A stretch of DNA of 64,000 bases. Source: Flavobacterium phragmitis. GTDB lineage: Bacteria; Bacteroidota; Bacteroidia; Flavobacteriales; Flavobacteriaceae. Position 1 is the first letter of the stretch. Every line of letters starts with the position of its first letter. The translations under genes and the position numbers were made by a program. The DNA lies in assembly GCF_900112575.1 (NCBI RefSeq), contig NZ_FOMH01000020.1:23815-87814 (forward strand). Reading direction: 5' to 3'. The notes below the pieces were generated by a model. It was not told the DNA's origin. It saw only the letters and a list, made by a program, of their open reading frames with translations, and did no database searches. Of the stretch, positions 18,005 through 26,561 are shown piece by piece.

Positions 18005-19030
18005 TTAATACCTTTTCTGAAAGTAAAGATAATTAGTTGTTGTGCCCGCATCTCGCAATCGTATCTGAGAATTATTAAATTCAAACAGCTTCCAGTTGAA
18101 ATTTAATTTAGAAAGCAGGCCAGTAGCAAAACTTATATTTACTGTTGTAATCCCATTTTGGACTGAACTTTCCCACTGTCCAGTTTCTGAAATTCCTGCT
18201 TTGCTGGCAACTACAGATTTATCCGCTTTAAATACAAATGAATAATCGCTGTAATTTGAAGTCTTAACAGTGCCATCATAAAAATAGGGTATTTCCCAAG
18301 AACCTTTTGTGATGGCTGTTGCAAAATCTAATGGCACGAGGTTATTTTCAGGACAATAGTCTATAGCAAATTTTATGGCATTTTCAAACTCCAGATTATT
18401 TGAAATCGATTTTATCTGATTATTATAATCCGTAATTGCAATAGGATATTTTAAAGAAATATATTGGCTTTCATTCAAATTTTTAATGAAATTAAAAAAA
18501 GCCTGATCACTTATTATAGATTGAGAACTTGCTGTCTGGCTTATGCTGTTATAGATATTAATTGTTATGGGATAGCTGATGTTTAATCCGTTGATTTTGG
18601 ATAAAAGATCCGGATAGAGATTCCAATAATCAATTAAAGAATCGAAATCTGCCTGATTTGGAATCAATTTTTCGATGTAATTATAATACACCATCGTTAC
18701 AGGAAAATCTATTTTTACAATATCATTATCATAATTGCTGGCGTTGATATTATCCAAAACTTTTTGATAATCGGCAGTAGTATTTACTGCAATCTTCTCA
18801 TTGTTTACCGTAACCGTATATGGGAGTTTTATGGTGCAATAACTTGATCCGTCAATCATATTATCTTGTACGGTTTTAACCATCGCAACCCTTTGCAGAT
18901 AAGTCGTAAGCGGAGAAACACTAGTAATTGTTCCCTGCGAATTATTGTTTTCCTCCTCTGTTTCACTTTGACAGGAAAACAGCAAGAATAAGAAAACTGC
19001 AATTGATAAATATTTTTTCAAAAGGAACAT
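18005..19030 (-). CDS. Lipoprotein with four tandem ~42-residue repeats
   Basis: 341 residues. The lipoprotein signal ends FLLFSCQSETEEENN. Residues ~65-245 contain four related units, each with a strand of the form (I/L)xΦPΦTΦ followed by a loop and a helix: IKLPYTVTVNNEKI, IDFPVTMVYYNYIE, ISYPITINIYNSIS and LKYPIAITDYNNQI. The helices include DYQKVLDNIN, DFDSLIDYW, AFFNFIKNL and FENAIKFAI. Cysteines flank the array (YCTIK, DYCPE). The C-terminal third (KGSWEIPYFYDGTVKTSNY) looks lipocalin-like. Function is not recognised. It is divergent from the sigma-factor operon. Confidence 0.7.
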   Translation of the reverse strand: MFLLKKYLSIAVFLFLLFSCQSETEEENNNSQGTITSVSPLTTYLQRVAMVKTVQDNMIDGSSYCTIKLPYTVTVNNEKIAVNTTADYQKVLDNINASNYDNDIVKIDFPVTMVYYNYIEKLIPNQADFDSLIDYWNLYPDLLSKINGLNISYPITINIYNSISQTASSQSIISDQAFFNFIKNLNESQYISLKYPIAITDYNNQIKSISNNLEFENAIKFAIDYCPENNLVPLDFATAITKGSWEIPYFYDGTVKTSNYSDYSFVFKADKSVVASKAGISETGQWESSVQNGITTVNISFATGLLSKLNFNWKLFEFNNSQIRLRDAGTTTNYLYFQKRY

Positions 19031-19171
19031 ATTTATGTTTTTACAAAGGTAATAAATTTTAAAAGAAACTGTTTTTTAATAAACTAAGACAAAGTTTGAT
19101 AATCTTATTCTATACTAAATTATCAAAAACCAATAGCATTTTATTCTTCTATAAAACAATCATCTTTACTT

Positions 19172-19180
19172 TTACCCTAC
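19172..19180 (-). promoter_or_regulatory. GTAGGGTAA motif, copy 1
   Basis: TTACCCTAC on the plus strand, 48 bases before the sigma-factor start. One of three identical 9-mers placed in gaps of the sigma/FecR/receptor and HxlR loci. Possibly a binding site for the sigma factor or another regulator. Confidence 0.4.
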
Positions 19181-19227
19181 TTAAATTAAAAACAAATACT
19201 TTTACGCTGAAAAAATTGAAACTCTAA

Positions 19228-19743
19228 ATGCCAGATCAAAACCAATCTAATACTTGTGATGAAATCATTTTTTCGTCTTTCTTCAAGAGTCATGTAAAAG
19301 CTCTTCGAAATTTTCTATTTTACAAATTTGGAAATGCAGAACAAGCAGAAGATATAACTCAGGAAGCATTTGTTAAGCTTTGGCAAAATTGTGCTTCTGT
19401 CCCTTTAGAAAAAGCAAAATCATACATTTACACCATTGCTAACAACAGCAGTCTCAACCAGATTGCACACCAAAAAGTGGTTTTGAACTTTGAAAAAAAC
19501 TTTACTGGTTTGGACAAGACAAATGAAAGTCCGGAATATCTCTTGGAAGAAAAGCAATTTCAGGCAAAACTATTAAAAGCAATCGAAAACTTAAACGAAA
19601 AACAGCGCACTGCTTTTTTGATGCATAGAGTTGACGGAAAAAAATACAGCGAAATTGCCGTTGAGCTAAAAATAAGCGTAAAAGCAGTTGAAAAACGCAT
19701 TCATTTGGCATTGGTAAGCTTGCGCAAAGAAATTGATTTATAA
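19228..19743 (+). CDS. ECF RNA polymerase sigma factor (FecI-like)
   Basis: 171 residues. Region 2 is visible in LRNFLFYKFGNAEQAEDITQEAFVKLWQN and region 4 in LNEKQRTAFLMHRVDGKKYSEIAVELKISVKAVEKRIHLAL. It is followed by a FecR anti-sigma factor and a TonB receptor, the standard cell-surface signalling trio. The receptor senses its substrate outside, FecR passes the signal through the inner membrane, and the sigma factor directs transcription of the receptor operon. Confidence 0.95.
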   Translation: MPDQNQSNTCDEIIFSSFFKSHVKALRNFLFYKFGNAEQAEDITQEAFVKLWQNCASVPLEKAKSYIYTIANNSSLNQIAHQKVVLNFEKNFTGLDKTNESPEYLLEEKQFQAKLLKAIENLNEKQRTAFLMHRVDGKKYSEIAVELKISVKAVEKRIHLALVSLRKEIDL

Positions 19744-19746
19744 AAA

Positions 19747-19755
19747 GTAGGGTAA
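19747..19755 (+). promoter_or_regulatory. GTAGGGTAA motif, copy 2
   Basis: Lies four bases after the sigma-factor stop codon and 38 bases before the FecR start. Same 9-mer as copies at 19172 and 23302. Confidence 0.4.
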
Positions 19756-19793
19756 ATTTAGTTCTAATTGTTTTAATTAAATAATACGATAAA

Positions 19794-20693
19794 ATGAAAA
19801 AAAATCGCTTATTAGCAAAATGGCTCAACGACGATTTATCTCCAGATGAATTAGCTGCTTTTGAGGCAAGTCCCGATTTTGAAAAATATCAAAAAATTAA
19901 AAAATATACCGCTCACCTGGATGCTGGTGATTTCGATGAAAATAGTATGCTGTCTAACATTTTAAGCCAGAAAAAAGCAGCACCAAAAGTAGTTCCGCTT
20001 TACAAAAAATGGGTACCTAGAGCTGTAGCTATATTTGTTCTTGCTCTTGGAATTACGTTTGCCATGAAAGTTTTCATCCCTCAAACAGAAACTGCTGATT
20101 TTGGAAAAAAGACCGCTTTCTCATTACCCGATAATTCTGAAGTGGTTTTAAACTCAGGTTCTGAAATAAACTATAAAAAATGGAATTGGGACAGCAACAG
20201 GCATTTGGAACTTAAAGGAGAAGCTTATTTTAAAGTTGCAAAAGGAAGAAAATTTGAAGTGCAGACACGTCTTGGAAAAGTAACGGTTATAGGAACGCAA
20301 TTTAACGTTAAAGCCAGAAAAAACAGGTTTGACGTGGTGTGTTACGAAGGCCGTGTAAAAGTAAATTATGGTAAAACTGAAATTCTATTAACCCACGGAC
20401 AAAGCGTTCGTTTTGAAAATGGAAAACAGATAAAAATGACTGTAAGTTCATTACAGCCAGAATGGATGAATGACCAGATATGTTTTTATAAAGAAAACAT
20501 AAGAACCCTTTTAGATGAAGTTGAAAGGCAATATAATATTAAGATCGATTTAAATACCAAAGACACTATTTCACTGTTTACAGGAAAATTACCCGCAAAA
20601 GATCTAAATACAGCTTTGCAGATTATCAGTACAACGTATCATTTAGAAGCGAGAAAAGTTTCGAACAACAAAATAATTTTTGACGAAAAATAA
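19794..20693 (+). CDS. FecR-family anti-sigma factor
   Basis: 299 residues. A cytoplasmic N-terminal sigma-binding segment (~1-70) precedes one transmembrane helix (AVAIFVLALGITFAMKVF). The periplasmic FecR domain reads FSLPDNSEVVLNSGSEINY, LELKGEAYFKVAKGRKFEV and VIGTQFNVKARK. A DUF4974-like C-terminus (YKENIRTLLDEVERQYNIKIDL) contacts the receptor signalling domain in this family. The stop codon directly abuts the ATG of the receptor gene. Confidence 0.95.
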   Translation: MKKNRLLAKWLNDDLSPDELAAFEASPDFEKYQKIKKYTAHLDAGDFDENSMLSNILSQKKAAPKVVPLYKKWVPRAVAIFVLALGITFAMKVFIPQTETADFGKKTAFSLPDNSEVVLNSGSEINYKKWNWDSNRHLELKGEAYFKVAKGRKFEVQTRLGKVTVIGTQFNVKARKNRFDVVCYEGRVKVNYGKTEILLTHGQSVRFENGKQIKMTVSSLQPEWMNDQICFYKENIRTLLDEVERQYNIKIDLNTKDTISLFTGKLPAKDLNTALQIISTTYHLEARKVSNNKIIFDEK

Positions 20694-23228
20694 ATGTTCC
20701 GCCCCAAACAATTTCATTTTTTGTTTTTTCTCTTCTTTATTGTCCTGAATCTTTTTGCTCAGGATAAAGGAAAAGTCATGCCTTTTAAAAAAATAATAAT
20801 TGATATTGAAGCACAGCATGCCGTTAGTTTTAATTATACCGAAGATAATATTGAAGGACTAGAATTCAATCCTCCCAAGAAATCGCTTTCATTAGAACAA
20901 AAACTGGAATATCTAAGAAAAAAAACCAATTTATCTTTTGAAAATATAGGAAATAAATTCATCAATATCTATAAAATAGATACTGTATCAAAAATGGTTT
21001 GCGGTTATGTTTTATCTTCGATAGATAAAAAACCTATTGAGAATGCCAATATCATTTTAAATAATAAAAACCACTTTACTACTGATTCAGAAGGTTATTT
21101 TGAGTTTAATGAAGAAAACAGAAATACTTTTGTAATCAGCCATGTCGGTTTTGCATCAAAGAGAATTACGGCAGGAAATACAAATACCAAAGATTGCATT
21201 CAAATCCTACTGGAGCCTGAAATTACAGAATTGCATGAAATTAAAACTAATGCTATTCTGGCTTCTGGCATTTCAAAGAAAACTGACGGATCTCTTGAAA
21301 TTAAACCTAAAAAATTTGGTATTCTTCCCGGACTTATTGAAGCCGACGCCTTGCAGACCATGCAGCAGATTCCTGGTGTAAACAGTCTCGATGAAAGTGT
21401 CTCAAGCATCAATGTTCGTGGCGGTACGCATGATCAGAATTTATTTTTGTGGAATGGAATACGAATGTTTCAAACGGGACATTTTTTTGGTTTAATATCG
21501 GTTTTCAATCCAAATCTTGCACATACAATTTCGATCTACAAAAACGGAAGTTCTGCTTTTTATGGAGAAAGCGTTTCAAGTGTAGTTGACATTTCTTCTA
21601 CTCCCGAAAAAGCAGAAAAAAATTCATTCAGCGCCGGAATCAACATGATTAATGCTGATGTTTACGCCAAGTATAATCTTTCAAAAAAAAGTTATATCGA
21701 AATTTCGGCGCGTAAATCGATCACTGATTTTGTAGAAACTCCTACTTATAGAGAATATTTCAACAAAGTATTTCAAAATACTACAATAACAGATTTTTCG
21801 CAGAGCCAAAATCTCAATTATAAAAGCGATAAAAAATTTGGCTTTTATGACGCTACAATAAAATATGCGCAGAAAATAGGAATCAAAGATCAATTAGTAC
21901 TTGATTTAATAACCATAAAAGACAATCTGGAAGTCAACAAAAGTGCCACTTCATATAATATAAACAAATCACAAAACAATATTTTACGCCAGCAGAATTA
22001 TGGTGCAAATTTGTCATGGAAAAGAAACTGGAATAACTTCAATACCACAAAAATCAATGTTTACAACTCTTCGTACGAACTTTTAGCCAATCAATATACA
22101 ACTTACGAAAACCAAAGAGTAGTTCAGGAAAATACAGTAAACAACAATGGAGCTAATTTGGAAAACAATCATATTCTAAACTCTAAATTTAGCTTTAGTG
22201 ACGGGTATCAATTTAATGAAATTGGCATCACTAATTTAGAGCAGGTAACCAATCCCGATTTCTATCGCAAAGTAAAAGATGTTTTAAGAACTCATGCTTT
22301 AATTTTTGAAGGAAAATATAACGATACCGTCTCCCGAGTTTATTTAAAAGGCGGAATGCGTCTTAATTATATTGAAAAATTTAAAAAATATATTGCAGAG
22401 CCAAGAATTCAATTGGGTTACGGAATTAGCAAAAGTGTGACTTTAGAATTACTTGGCGAGCTAAAAAGCCAAAACTCCCAACAGATTATTGATCTGCAGA
22501 AAGATTATTTTGGCATCGAAAAAAGACGCTGGATTGTTTCGAATAATGGCACAATTCCGATACAAAGAAGCAAACAGCTTTCATTAAACCTATTCTACCT
22601 AAAAAACAACTGGCTTCTGGATATCGAAAACTTTTACAAAAAAGTAACAGGAATAACAACCTCTAGTCAAGGTTTTCAAAATCAGCTGGAATTTGTCAGA
22701 ACTACTGGCGATTATGAAATATGGGGAACAGAAATGCTGATCCAAAAAAAAATAAATCACTTTCTTACGTGGTTAAGTTATACATACAATGAAAACAATT
22801 ATGATTTTCCTGATTATGAATATCAACGTTTTCCCAATAACTTTGAACTGACCCATACTTTATCATGGGCAGGAATTTATGAGAAAAACAATTTCAAAAT
22901 TGCTTTAGGAACAAAATGGTCTTCTGGAAGACCCAAAACATCTCCAGACTTATCCCAAATTGATCTTTCTGATCCTGTACTGGTTTATAATAGGCCAAAT
23001 AACAGTAATCTGCACATATTTTCGCAGGTTAATCTTTCCTCAACTTACAAATGGGAAACCGCACACGGAATTCAATACAAAATAGGAATCTCTATCCTAA
23101 ATATCCTAAACAGAAGAAATGAAACTAGCGAATATTACAGAATTAATTCTTTGACCAATTCTATTGAAGAAGTGGACACTTTTTCGTTGCAAAGAACACC
23201 AAATCTGAGCTTTAGGGTTTCATTTTAA
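20694..23228 (+). CDS. TonB-dependent receptor with N-terminal signalling domain
   Basis: 844 residues. Signal peptide (FLFFLFFIVLNLFAQ). An STN (secretin/TonB short N-terminal) domain at ~25-95 (FKKIIIDIEAQHAVSFNYTED) couples to FecR. A CPReg-like domain lies at ~100-185. The plug has ALQTMQQIPGVNSLDESVSS, INVRGGTHDQNLFLWNGIRM and SIYKNGSSAFYGESVSSVVD. The barrel ends LSFRVSF. It imports an unknown substrate and signals its presence to the sigma factor. Translation is coupled to FecR by abutting stop/start codons. Confidence 0.93.
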   Translation: MFRPKQFHFLFFLFFIVLNLFAQDKGKVMPFKKIIIDIEAQHAVSFNYTEDNIEGLEFNPPKKSLSLEQKLEYLRKKTNLSFENIGNKFINIYKIDTVSKMVCGYVLSSIDKKPIENANIILNNKNHFTTDSEGYFEFNEENRNTFVISHVGFASKRITAGNTNTKDCIQILLEPEITELHEIKTNAILASGISKKTDGSLEIKPKKFGILPGLIEADALQTMQQIPGVNSLDESVSSINVRGGTHDQNLFLWNGIRMFQTGHFFGLISVFNPNLAHTISIYKNGSSAFYGESVSSVVDISSTPEKAEKNSFSAGINMINADVYAKYNLSKKSYIEISARKSITDFVETPTYREYFNKVFQNTTITDFSQSQNLNYKSDKKFGFYDATIKYAQKIGIKDQLVLDLITIKDNLEVNKSATSYNINKSQNNILRQQNYGANLSWKRNWNNFNTTKINVYNSSYELLANQYTTYENQRVVQENTVNNNGANLENNHILNSKFSFSDGYQFNEIGITNLEQVTNPDFYRKVKDVLRTHALIFEGKYNDTVSRVYLKGGMRLNYIEKFKKYIAEPRIQLGYGISKSVTLELLGELKSQNSQQIIDLQKDYFGIEKRRWIVSNNGTIPIQRSKQLSLNLFYLKNNWLLDIENFYKKVTGITTSSQGFQNQLEFVRTTGDYEIWGTEMLIQKKINHFLTWLSYTYNENNYDFPDYEYQRFPNNFELTHTLSWAGIYEKNNFKIALGTKWSSGRPKTSPDLSQIDLSDPVLVYNRPNNSNLHIFSQVNLSSTYKWETAHGIQYKIGISILNILNRRNETSEYYRINSLTNSIEEVDTFSLQRTPNLSFRVSF

Positions 23229-23301
23229 CATCTTTTCTGCAAGAGTTTTTAAAACTCGCATTCTTCATTTTTATTTTTTTTCAAAAAATCGCAATTTTTT
23301 G

Positions 23302-23310
23302 GTAGGGTAA
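23302..23310 (+). promoter_or_regulatory. GTAGGGTAA motif, copy 3
   Basis: Lies 59 bases before the HxlR gene that leads the DUF5777/cytochrome/YceI operon. It is identical to the copies around the sigma gene and may bring this operon under the same control. Confidence 0.4.
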
Positions 23311-23368
23311 TCTGCACCAAAGCTGTTTCACTATAGAATCATCATTTGATTTGATACAGTTTTAAAGC

Positions 23369-23779
23369 ATGAATACACCAAAAAACGCCACATCTTATAT
23401 ACAGCAGGTCAGATTTGCATCAAAATGCAAATCTGAAATTGCATCCATTATGGACGCCATTTACATGATCAGCGGAAAATGGAGAATTCCAATATTGCTG
23501 GCACTTATGGAAGGCAACAAACGATTTTCTGAAATTCAAAAAGAAGTGCACAAAATTGCTTCCAAAGTTTTGGCCCATGAGCTGAAAGAAATGGAACTAA
23601 ACGGATTTGTTAAAAAGAAAACAGATGATCAAAGCCACGCCAAAACCGAATATCAATTAACAGATTACAGTTCATCACTAAAACCTATCATTAAATCATT
23701 ACGAGATTTTAGCATTCAGCATCGAAAAAAAATGCGGGAAGAAAGCTATGAAACAAAAAACTCGCTGGCCGATTATTAA
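23369..23779 (+). CDS. HxlR-family transcriptional regulator
   Basis: 136 residues. The signature is IMDAIYMISGKWRIPILLAL, FSEIQKEVHKIASKVLAHELKEMELNGFVKK and the wing KTEYQLTDYSSSLKPII. A Cys (KCKSEIAS) sits at the usual sensing position. It heads an operon of exported redox/lipid-type proteins, so it is probably their local regulator. Confidence 0.92.
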   Translation: MNTPKNATSYIQQVRFASKCKSEIASIMDAIYMISGKWRIPILLALMEGNKRFSEIQKEVHKIASKVLAHELKEMELNGFVKKKTDDQSHAKTEYQLTDYSSSLKPIIKSLRDFSIQHRKKMREESYETKNSLADY

Positions 23780-23801
23780 GCATCAAAAAACAAAACAGAA
23801 T

Positions 23802-24194
23802 ATGAATAGAAGAAAAACAATAATTGCAACTTCAATAGTGCTGGTAATAATTTCAGCCGGCATCTACTTTTATTACGGAGTCATTTTTAAAGAAGCTCGC
23901 AATATAGCATCAGAAACACCATATTTTAGGATAACGGCCAAAAAACTTATCGAAGATTATACCGCAGATCCTAAAAAAGCAGATTCGTTATACCTCAACA
24001 AAACTATAGAAATAACGGGCAAAGCAACCAAAGAAACCGACTCTGCAATTGTAATGGAAAATACGGTTTTCTGTCTCTTCAAAGAAAAATTACACACAAA
24101 AATGATGGATAAAAAAACTACGATTAAAGGCAAATGCATTGGATATGACGAACTATTTCTTGAAGTCAAAATAGATCAGTGCAGTGTTAAATAA
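23802..24194 (+). CDS. Membrane-anchored OB-fold (tRNA_anti-like) protein
   Basis: 130 residues from the ATG at 23802, chosen because MNRRKTIIATSIVLVIISAGIY is a typical signal anchor; an upstream ATG at 23748 overlaps the HxlR gene. The exported part (residues ~35-130) has strands of an OB fold: LYLNKTIEITGKATKE, AIVMENTVFCLF, KKTTIKGKCIGYDEL and FLEVKIDQCSVK. This matches the tRNA_anti-like exported family seen with YceI/cytochrome operons. The ligand is unknown. Confidence 0.72.
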   Translation: MNRRKTIIATSIVLVIISAGIYFYYGVIFKEARNIASETPYFRITAKKLIEDYTADPKKADSLYLNKTIEITGKATKETDSAIVMENTVFCLFKEKLHTKMMDKKTTIKGKCIGYDELFLEVKIDQCSVK

Positions 24195-24217
24195 ACCAAA
24201 CAAATAATAATTAATTT

Positions 24218-25060
24218 ATGAAGAAAATTCTAGTTCCGTTCTGCCTGTTTTTAGCAACACTGGCCTATTCTCAGGATGATTTACTAAAGAGCATTGATTC
24301 TACTCAGGTAGATGAAAGCTATTCTACAGCAACCTTTAAAGCTTTACAGCTGGTAACGTTGCAGACCACAAAAATGCCGGCCAAAAAAGAATTTTATTTT
24401 GTGGTTTCACATCGTTTTGGCACTGTAAAAGATGGCTTTGACAGTTTTTTCGGCCTTGATAATGCTACCACAAAACTAGGAGGAATTTATGGCATTACAG
24501 ATTGGTTGTCAGCGAGCCTTTCCAGACATACTTTAAACAAAATGTATGAAATCGGATTAAAGTATCGAATGGCAAGACAAAACGATAATTTTCCTCTTGA
24601 CATTGTTGGATATAGTGTCGCAGACATCAATACTTTTTTAGAAAAAGACCAATATCCGGGCTTGGAATTTAAACATCGAATGACGTATGTGCAGCAGCTT
24701 CTAATATCCAGAAAAATAAGTGAAAAATTCTCATTAGAATTAGTGCCATCTTTTATACACAAAAACCTTTACAATCCTGATATAGAAAGAGATAATCAGT
24801 TCTCTTTCGGAGGTGGCGGACGCTATAAAATCACGAAGAGATTGTCTGTAAATTTAGAATACATGCACAATTTTGACAAACCGGACTTTTATAAAAATCC
24901 ATTGTCTGTGGGACTTGATATAGAAACTGGCGGACACGTATTTCAATTAATTTTTACCAATTCACAATCTATGAGTGAGAGCGGGTACCTTACCAATGCT
25001 TCTGGCGATTGGGGTAAAGGAGATTTCTTCTTTGGTTTTAACTTATACAGAGTATTCTAA
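24218..25060 (+). CDS. DUF5777 family outer-membrane beta-barrel protein
   Basis: 280 residues. Signal peptide (MKKILVPFCLFLATLAYSQ). The mature part has alternating amphipathic strands: KEFYFVVSHRFGTVKDGFDSFFGLDNATTKL, GGIYGITDWLSASLSR, and KRLSVNLEYMHNF, ending FFFGFNLYRVF with terminal Phe. The HRFG and FFGLDNAT motifs are characteristic of DUF5777 barrels. It is followed 19 bases later by a cytochrome c lipoprotein and then YceI, a recurrent set in Flavobacteriia. Confidence 0.85.
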   Translation: MKKILVPFCLFLATLAYSQDDLLKSIDSTQVDESYSTATFKALQLVTLQTTKMPAKKEFYFVVSHRFGTVKDGFDSFFGLDNATTKLGGIYGITDWLSASLSRHTLNKMYEIGLKYRMARQNDNFPLDIVGYSVADINTFLEKDQYPGLEFKHRMTYVQQLLISRKISEKFSLELVPSFIHKNLYNPDIERDNQFSFGGGGRYKITKRLSVNLEYMHNFDKPDFYKNPLSVGLDIETGGHVFQLIFTNSQSMSESGYLTNASGDWGKGDFFFGFNLYRVF

Positions 25061-25079
25061 CAATTAAAAACGATAAATC

Positions 25080-25475
25080 ATGAAAAAAACAATCGTACTT
25101 ACAATTTTGCTGGCTGTATTGGCAAGCTGCAGTGATTCTGATACCATTCAGGATATCGAAACACCGACAAGTCCAACGAACCCTACAAATCCGACGGATC
25201 CCACAAATCCAACAACTGCTGTTACCTACAATAAAGATGTGAAATCTATTATTGATGCCAACTGCATAAGCTGCCACTCAAGCGGAAGATCTGCCGCTTT
25301 CAGACCTCTGACAACTTTTGCACAGGTAAAAGCTGCAGTAGAAAACGCTGGCCTATTAGGTCGAATCCAGCTTCAAAACGGTCAGCAAGGTCTTATGCCA
25401 CAAGGTGGCAGAATGGCTCAAGGTAATATTGACCTAATTGTAAAATGGAATACTGATGGCCTAAAAGAAAACTAA
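25080..25475 (+). CDS. c-type cytochrome lipoprotein
   Basis: 131 residues. Lipobox LAVLASC with acylated Cys17. A flexible linker built on repeats of T-N-P (residues ~28-46) is followed by the haem motif CISCH (Cys62, Cys65, His66). A likely distal Met is in GLMPQGGRM. It is an envelope-anchored electron carrier, placed between the DUF5777 barrel and YceI. The redox partner is not visible. Confidence 0.85.
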   Translation: MKKTIVLTILLAVLASCSDSDTIQDIETPTSPTNPTNPTDPTNPTTAVTYNKDVKSIIDANCISCHSSGRSAAFRPLTTFAQVKAAVENAGLLGRIQLQNGQQGLMPQGGRMAQGNIDLIVKWNTDGLKEN

Positions 25476-25480
25476 TTTTT

Positions 25481-26035
25481 ATGAAAAAATCATATATTAT
25501 TTTTTTAGCGCTATTGCTTATTATAGCAGCAAATACTCAGGGAACTGCGCAAAAACTAATTACAAAAACAGGCAATATAAAATTTCAGGCATCTATGCCA
25601 TCTTACGAAGAAGTTGCCGCAGAAAACAAATCAGTGTCGGCTGTTCTGGATCAGACAACGGGAGATTTTGCCAGTTTGGTTCTTATAAAAGGTTTTCGAT
25701 TCAAAGTGGCGCTGATGGAAGAGCACTTTAATGAAAATTATATGGAATCTGAAAAATTTCCAAAAGCCACTTTCAAAGGTAAAATTGAAGATTTTGATAG
25801 TTCAAAAATTACAAGTTCGCCTAAAAATTTCACTTTAAAAGGAGATCTTACTATTCACGGAAAAACAAAACCAGTCTCAGTGATTGTAAAAATTTCAAAG
25901 GCTCAAAATGGTCTTAATGCCATTGGTACATTTGAGGCAAAACCTGAAGATTTTGATATTGAAATACCAAGTCTTGTCAGAAAGAAAATTGCTGACAAAA
26001 TAAAGATCAATTACAATTTTTTATTAATTAAATAA
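25481..26035 (+). CDS. YceI-family periplasmic lipid-binding protein
   Basis: 184 residues with a signal peptide (IIFLALLLIIAANTQGTAQ). YceI features: KTGNIKFQASMP, FKVALMEEHFNENYMESEKFPKATFKGKI, FTLKGDLTIHGKTKPVSV. The fold is a lipocalin-like barrel that binds isoprenoid or amphiphilic molecules in known members. It is the last gene of the HxlR-led operon and is followed by a terminator. Confidence 0.9.
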   Translation: MKKSYIIFLALLLIIAANTQGTAQKLITKTGNIKFQASMPSYEEVAAENKSVSAVLDQTTGDFASLVLIKGFRFKVALMEEHFNENYMESEKFPKATFKGKIEDFDSSKITSSPKNFTLKGDLTIHGKTKPVSVIVKISKAQNGLNAIGTFEAKPEDFDIEIPSLVRKKIADKIKINYNFLLIK

Positions 26036-26096
26036 TCTTCTTAAAGAATCCGATTTATTCAGATTTGAAAGAGTATTAAACGTGACTAATGTTCTG

Positions 26097-26131
26097 GAGG
26101 CCGGTAAACTGATTGCGCCGGTCTCTTTTTT
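26097..26131 (+). terminator. Strong rho-independent terminator
   Basis: An 8-bp stem GAGGCCGG/CCGGTCTC (one G-T pair) with a 13-base loop, followed by six T. It ends the HxlR-YceI operon. It also argues that the hot-dog gene downstream starts at 26151 and not at 26082. Confidence 0.8.
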
Positions 26132-26150
26132 AAACTTAAATCACATTAAA

Positions 26151-26561
26151 ATGATATGTAAAAATTATGTTGTTACCGGCGAAGATGTAAATGATTATAT
26201 GGTAATGGAAGATACCGCATACATTTCATACACTATGCGATTGTTATATCATTTTTTGTTTGATAACGGTTTTTCCAAAGAGAAGCTTAATTATATGCAT
26301 TTAGGCTTACAGGAAGGAAATCACGAACTAATCTTTCATAGGAAACTAATGTTCACAGAGCATTTTTTTGTTAGAATAAAATACTGTAATATCGAGGATA
26401 AAATAAATATTAAAAGCTATTTTTTTAATTCAAAAAATCAGTGCTGTGCAGAAGTGATAAAAGAACTAGAATGGTTTGATTCTTTAAACAAAAAAATTAT
26501 TCCCGCACCAAGAAAAATAAAAAAACACTTTAACTCCAATTCACTAAAATTGAATGCCTGA
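26151..26561 (+). CDS. Putative hot-dog thioesterase-like protein
   Basis: 136 residues from the ATG at 26151, just past the terminator. The central pattern DTAYISYTMRLLYHFLFDNGFSKEKLNYMHLG resembles the active-site loop and helix of 4HBT-type acyl-CoA thioesterases (D-xx-x-H-V-N-NxxYxxY...R..FL...G). It is followed by strand-like LIFHRKLMFTEHFFVRIKYC. If correct it would hydrolyse or bind an acyl thioester. The match is weak, so this remains a fold-level guess. Confidence 0.45.
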   Translation: MICKNYVVTGEDVNDYMVMEDTAYISYTMRLLYHFLFDNGFSKEKLNYMHLGLQEGNHELIFHRKLMFTEHFFVRIKYCNIEDKINIKSYFFNSKNQCCAEVIKELEWFDSLNKKIIPAPRKIKKHFNSNSLKLNA

